This document shows positions 61,559 to 64,000 of a stretch of 64,000 nucleotides of DNA, piece after piece. The notes beneath the pieces were generated by a model that saw nothing but the letters and a program-made list of their open reading frames with translations, did not search any database and was not told the origin of the DNA. A program made the translations under genes and the position numbers. Numbering within the stretch: position 1 is the stretch's first letter; every line of letters begins with the position of its first letter. This DNA comes from Burkholderia pseudomultivorans (GTDB lineage: Bacteria; Pseudomonadota; Gammaproteobacteria; Burkholderiales; Burkholderiaceae): assembly GCF_902499075.1 (NCBI RefSeq), contig NZ_CABVPP010000021.1:32838-96837 (forward strand), written 5' to 3'.

Positions 61559-62509
61559 ATGGCCGCATTCGATATCGACGACATTGTCCAGTCGCTGCAG
61601 AGCGTGCGCCGCGCATGGCGCGAGAAGCAGCGGCGCTCGCTCGAACCGGGCGGACGCGACCTGCCGGCGCGCGAGGCGCTCGCGCAGATCGTCGGCGCGT
61701 TGAAGGGCGTGCTGTTCCCGATGCGTCTCGGGCCGCCCGACTTGCGTCAGGAAAGCGAGAACTTCTATGTGGCGCACGCGCTCGACGCGGCGCTCAACGC
61801 GCTGCTTGCCCAGGTGACGCTGGAACTGCGCTACGCGGCGCGCCAGCGCAATAGCGACCCGTCGATCGATGAACCGGCTTCGGCGGCCGTGCAGGCATTC
61901 GCCGCGCGCCTGCCCGAGATCCGCCGGCTGCTCGACAGCGACGTGCTGGCGGCCTTTCACGGCGATCCGGCGGCCGGCAGCGTCGACGAAGTGCTGCTGT
62001 GCTATCCGGGCATCCTCGCGATGATCCACCACCGGCTCGCGCACGAACTCTATCGGCTCGGCCTGCCGCTGCTCGCACGGATCATCGCCGAGCAGGCGCA
62101 CGCGGAGACCGGCATCGACATCCATCCGGGCGCGCGCATCGGCGGCGGCTTCTTCATCGACCATGGCACCGGCGTCGTGATCGGCGAGACGGCGATCATC
62201 GGCGAGCGCGTGCGCGTGTACCAGGCCGTCACGCTCGGCGCGAAGCGCTTTCCGCGCGACGCGGCCGGCCACCTGGAGAAGGGGCTCGCGCGTCATCCGA
62301 TCGTCGAGGACGACGTCGTCATTTACGCGGGTGCGACGATCCTTGGCCGCGTGACGATCGGGCGCGGCGCGGTGATCGGCGGCAACGTGTGGCTCACGCA
62401 GGACGTGCCGGCCGGCGCGAACGTCACGCAGGCGGTGTTGCGCAGCGACGCGAGCGCGACGCCGCGCGCGGCGGTCGAGACGGCCGCGATCGCACGGGTG
62501 GCGTCATGA
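61559..62509 (+). CDS. epsC: Serine O-acetyltransferase, EpsC type
   Basis: 316 residues, GGGGAGAGGGGATC before ATG. N-terminal helical region (about 1-170), then a left-handed beta-helix of hexapeptide repeats: GIDIHPGARIGGGFFIDHGTGVVIGETAIIGERVRVYQAVTLGAK, then ILGRVTIGRGAVIGGNVWLTQDVPAG. His in IDHGTG and the Asp/His pair are the catalytic residues of CysE-like enzymes. It makes O-acetylserine, the cysteine precursor. It follows rhodanese by 27 bp and overlaps the XRE gene (ATGA). EpsC-type genes recur beside encapsulin-cysteine desulfurase loci. Confidence 0.94.
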   Translation: MAAFDIDDIVQSLQSVRRAWREKQRRSLEPGGRDLPAREALAQIVGALKGVLFPMRLGPPDLRQESENFYVAHALDAALNALLAQVTLELRYAARQRNSDPSIDEPASAAVQAFAARLPEIRRLLDSDVLAAFHGDPAAGSVDEVLLCYPGILAMIHHRLAHELYRLGLPLLARIIAEQAHAETGIDIHPGARIGGGFFIDHGTGVVIGETAIIGERVRVYQAVTLGAKRFPRDAAGHLEKGLARHPIVEDDVVIYAGATILGRVTIGRGAVIGGNVWLTQDVPAGANVTQAVLRSDASATPRAAVETAAIARVAS

Positions 62510-62736
62510 GCGATCTGATCCAGCACTTCGGGTCCACCGTGCGCCGGTTGCGGGAAGCGCGCACGTGGTCGCAGGAGCAGCTTGCCGAGCATGCGGGGTT
62601 GAACCGTTCGTACGTCGGCGAGATCGAGCGCGGCGAGGCGATCGCGTCGATCGTCACCGCGCACAAGATCGCGCGCGCGTTCGACGTGTCGCTGTCGTCG
62701 CTGCTGAGCAGCCCGTCCGACGCGCTCGTGCCCTGA
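62506..62736 (+). CDS. XRE-family HTH regulator
   Basis: 76 residues; its ATG overlaps the epsC stop (62506-62509). It is little more than one XRE HTH: FGSTVRRLREARTWSQEQLAEHAGLNRSYVGEIERGEAIASIVTAHKIARAFDVSLSSLL. It binds DNA as a dimer and lacks a sensing domain. Being inside the sulfur unit, it is the obvious candidate for binding the shared 12-mer upstream of both the rhodanese and the encapsulin operons; this is inference. Confidence 0.9.
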   Translation: MSDLIQHFGSTVRRLREARTWSQEQLAEHAGLNRSYVGEIERGEAIASIVTAHKIARAFDVSLSSLLSSPSDALVP

Positions 62737-62781
62737 CCGGCCGCATTCGTTCCGCGTTTTTCCACCATCGGCGGTGCCGCG

Positions 62782-62793
62782 TGACGGCTATAG
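62782..62793 (+). promoter_or_regulatory. Shared 12-mer, copy 2 (encapsulin operon)
   Basis: TGACGGCTATAG, identical to 60975-60986, 88 bp before the encapsulin start codon. Here the last part extends to the palindrome GCTATAGC. Confidence 0.5.
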
Positions 62794-62880
62794 CATGTTG
62801 AGCCGGCAGGCGTGCGCTTCCGATAATCATCCAGCGTCATAAGCAATCCCGTTTTTCATCTAAAGAACCCGGAGCCACAC

Positions 62881-63813
62881 ATGTCGACCGTTGCAAGCGG
62901 CTCGGCCGCGCTGAGCGATCACGCCGCCCGCCAACTAGCGAACGCTACCAAGACCGTCCCGCAGCTTTCCACCATCACGCCGCGCTGGCTGACCCATCTG
63001 CTGCAATGGGTGCCGGTCGAGGCGGGCATTTATCGCCTGAACCAGGTGAAGAACCCGGAAGCGGTCCGCGCCGCCTGCACGCAGCTCGAGGACGAGAGCG
63101 TGCTGCCGCAGACGTTCGTGCCGTATGAAGAGCAGCCGCGCGAGTATTTCCTGAACGCGGTCAGCACGGTGCTCGACGTGCATACGCGGATCTCCGATCT
63201 CTACAGCAGCCCGCACGACCAGATCAAGGAGCAGCTGCGCCTGACGATCGAGACGATCAAGGAGCTGCAGGAAAGCCAGCTGATCAACAATCCGGACTAC
63301 GGACTGCTCGCGAACGTGACCGACGAACAGCGGATCTTCCCGCTGACGGGCGCGCCGACGCCGGACGATCTCGACGAACTGCTGACGAAAGTCTGGAAGG
63401 AGCCCGCGTTCTTCCTCACGCATCCGCTCGCGATCGCCGCGTTCGGCCGAGAATGCACGCGGCGCGGCGTGCCGCCGCCGACGGTCAGCCTGTTCGGCTC
63501 GCAGTTCCTCACGTGGCGCGGCATTCCGCTGATCCCGTCGGACAAGGTGCCGGTCGCGGACGGCAAGACCAAGATCCTGCTGCTGCGCGTCGGCGACAAG
63601 CGGCAGGGCGTCGTCGGCCTCTATCAGCCGGGCGTCGCGGGCGAGCAGGGGCCGGGGCTGTCGGTGCGCTTCATGGGGATCAACAACCAGGCGATCGCGT
63701 CGTACCTGATCTCGCTGTACTGCTCGCTCGCGGTCCATTCGCCGGATGCGCTGGCTGTCCTCGATGACGTCGAAATCGCCAAGTACCATGACTATCCCGA
63801 CACCTACCGTTAA
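62881..63813 (+). CDS. Family 2A encapsulin shell protein (SrpI type)
   Basis: 310 residues, CCGGAGCCACAC before ATG. It closely resembles cyanobacterial SrpI: DHAARQLANATKTVPQLSTITPRWLTHLLQWVPVEAGIYR at the N-terminus, then LEDESVLPQTFVPYEEQPREYFLNAV, and an HK97-type shell core with TVSLFGSQFLTWRGIPLIPSDK and LLLRVGDKRQGVVGLYQPG. Family 2A shells assemble into 60-subunit cages that enclose a cysteine desulfurase. The next gene overlaps its 3' end by 26 bp and starts with a cargo-type disordered region, supporting this. Expected role: sequestered sulfur mobilisation or storage. Confidence 0.95.
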   Translation: MSTVASGSAALSDHAARQLANATKTVPQLSTITPRWLTHLLQWVPVEAGIYRLNQVKNPEAVRAACTQLEDESVLPQTFVPYEEQPREYFLNAVSTVLDVHTRISDLYSSPHDQIKEQLRLTIETIKELQESQLINNPDYGLLANVTDEQRIFPLTGAPTPDDLDELLTKVWKEPAFFLTHPLAIAAFGRECTRRGVPPPTVSLFGSQFLTWRGIPLIPSDKVPVADGKTKILLLRVGDKRQGVVGLYQPGVAGEQGPGLSVRFMGINNQAIASYLISLYCSLAVHSPDALAVLDDVEIAKYHDYPDTYR

Positions 63814-64000
63814 TCCCGCCGTGCCGGGCAGCGACGCGCTCGCGCTGCCGCACGCGCCGCTGCCGGCCGGCCTGCCCGACCCCGCGGCGCTCGCGCGGCT
63901 CGCGGCCGAATTCTTCTCGACGCCGCCGGGGCAAGCGACGGCGCCCGGCTTGTCGGCAGGCAGCGGTGCGGTTGGCGGCGTACCGTCGGCGCTGCCCGCC
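63788..64000 (+). CDS. Cysteine desulfurase cargo, N-terminal part (partial)
   Basis: Frame starts at ATG 63788 inside the encapsulin gene and is open to the window end; 71 residues are visible. MTIPTPTVNPAVPGSDALAL, then LPAGLPDPAALARLAAEFFS, then a Pro/Gly/Ala/Ser-rich low-complexity stretch. The catalytic PLP domain is outside the window. Family 2A cargo desulfurases carry a long disordered N-terminal region with short conserved helical motifs that dock to the shell; LARLAAEFF fits such a motif. The call therefore rests on context and this segment. Confidence 0.8.
   Translation, partial: MTIPTPTVNPAVPGSDALALPHAPLPAGLPDPAALARLAAEFFSTPPGQATAPGLSAGSGAVGGVPSALPA

Noticed and set aside
1-64000. 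CRISPR arrays, tRNA/rRNA genes, complete insertion sequences, prophage or replication origin
   Set aside because: No regularly spaced repeats, tRNA-like cloverleaves, transposase motifs, phage structural genes or DnaA-box clusters were found by eye.

Overview
The window is high-GC, densely packed proteobacterial DNA. Codon use, the many LysR/GntR/LacI regulators paired with small catabolic units, the Burkholderia-type porin and the overall protein make-up suggest Burkholderia sensu stricto, probably a cepacia-complex strain. Placement on a secondary replicon is my inference. I see no rRNA, tRNA, CRISPR array, complete insertion sequence or replication origin.

Left part (1-15.5 kb). The 3' end of an outer-membrane protein gene is followed by a LysR gene divergent from a C45 (penicillin acyltransferase-like) hydrolase, an ACS-type MFS carrier, a secreted XAC2610-like protein, an HxlR/glutathione S-transferase divergent pair, a secreted ExeM/NucH-type nuclease, an S10 carboxypeptidase-like lipoprotein and a secreted EF-hand protein. 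At 11.5-12.9 kb two regulators are decayed: a GlxA-type gene with an in-frame amber stop and no start, abutting the 3' remnant of a LysR gene. Then come glmS and a divergent Lrp/AsnC gene with a large inverted repeat between them.

Catabolic operon (15.5-26.2 kb). A long minus-strand operon reads amidase, HP0310-type polysaccharide-deacetylase-fold hydrolase, two SDRs, a 98-residue protein starting MCGMCG, a CobW GTPase, a solute-binding-like protein without a signal peptide and a GntR regulator with two HTH domains. It is divergent from an MFS carrier and a porin. The hydrolase belongs to the lineage that includes bacterial cyclic imide hydrolases (imidases), so imidase plus half-amidase, with a metal chaperone, is my favoured reading.

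Middle (26.3-46.7 kb). There is an ogt/Ada-AlkA alkylation repair pair and a hexuronate unit (MFS, LacI, uronate dehydrogenase) with three matching LacI-type operators. Next are a PhyH dioxygenase divergent from a LacI regulator, a coiled-coil Mrr-type nuclease of atypical composition, a secreted beta-helix repeat protein, a MerR/old-yellow-enzyme pair with a 19-bp-spacer promoter, a LysE exporter, a GapN-type aldehyde dehydrogenase, and a LysR/DUF1338 pair.

Stress island (46.7-50.0 kb). CsbD-like, BON and tiny proteins flank a three-PAS LuxR regulator. Three copies of an 11-9-11 inverted repeat lie in front of three transcription units.

Right part (50.3-64 kb). A LivK-like binding protein, a DAO-type FAD oxidoreductase with a clear terminator, a gtrB-gtrA-GT39 glycosylation cluster, a PLP aminotransferase, a PNPOx-fold protein and a LysR/SDR pair precede the most striking unit. 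That unit is rhodanese, serine O-acetyltransferase and an XRE regulator, then a family 2A encapsulin shell (SrpI type) overlapping the N-terminal, low-complexity cargo region of the next gene, expected to be the cysteine desulfurase. Both transcription units carry the same 12-mer (TGACGGCTATAG) 75-88 bp before the first start codon, suggesting co-regulation of a sulfur nanocompartment.
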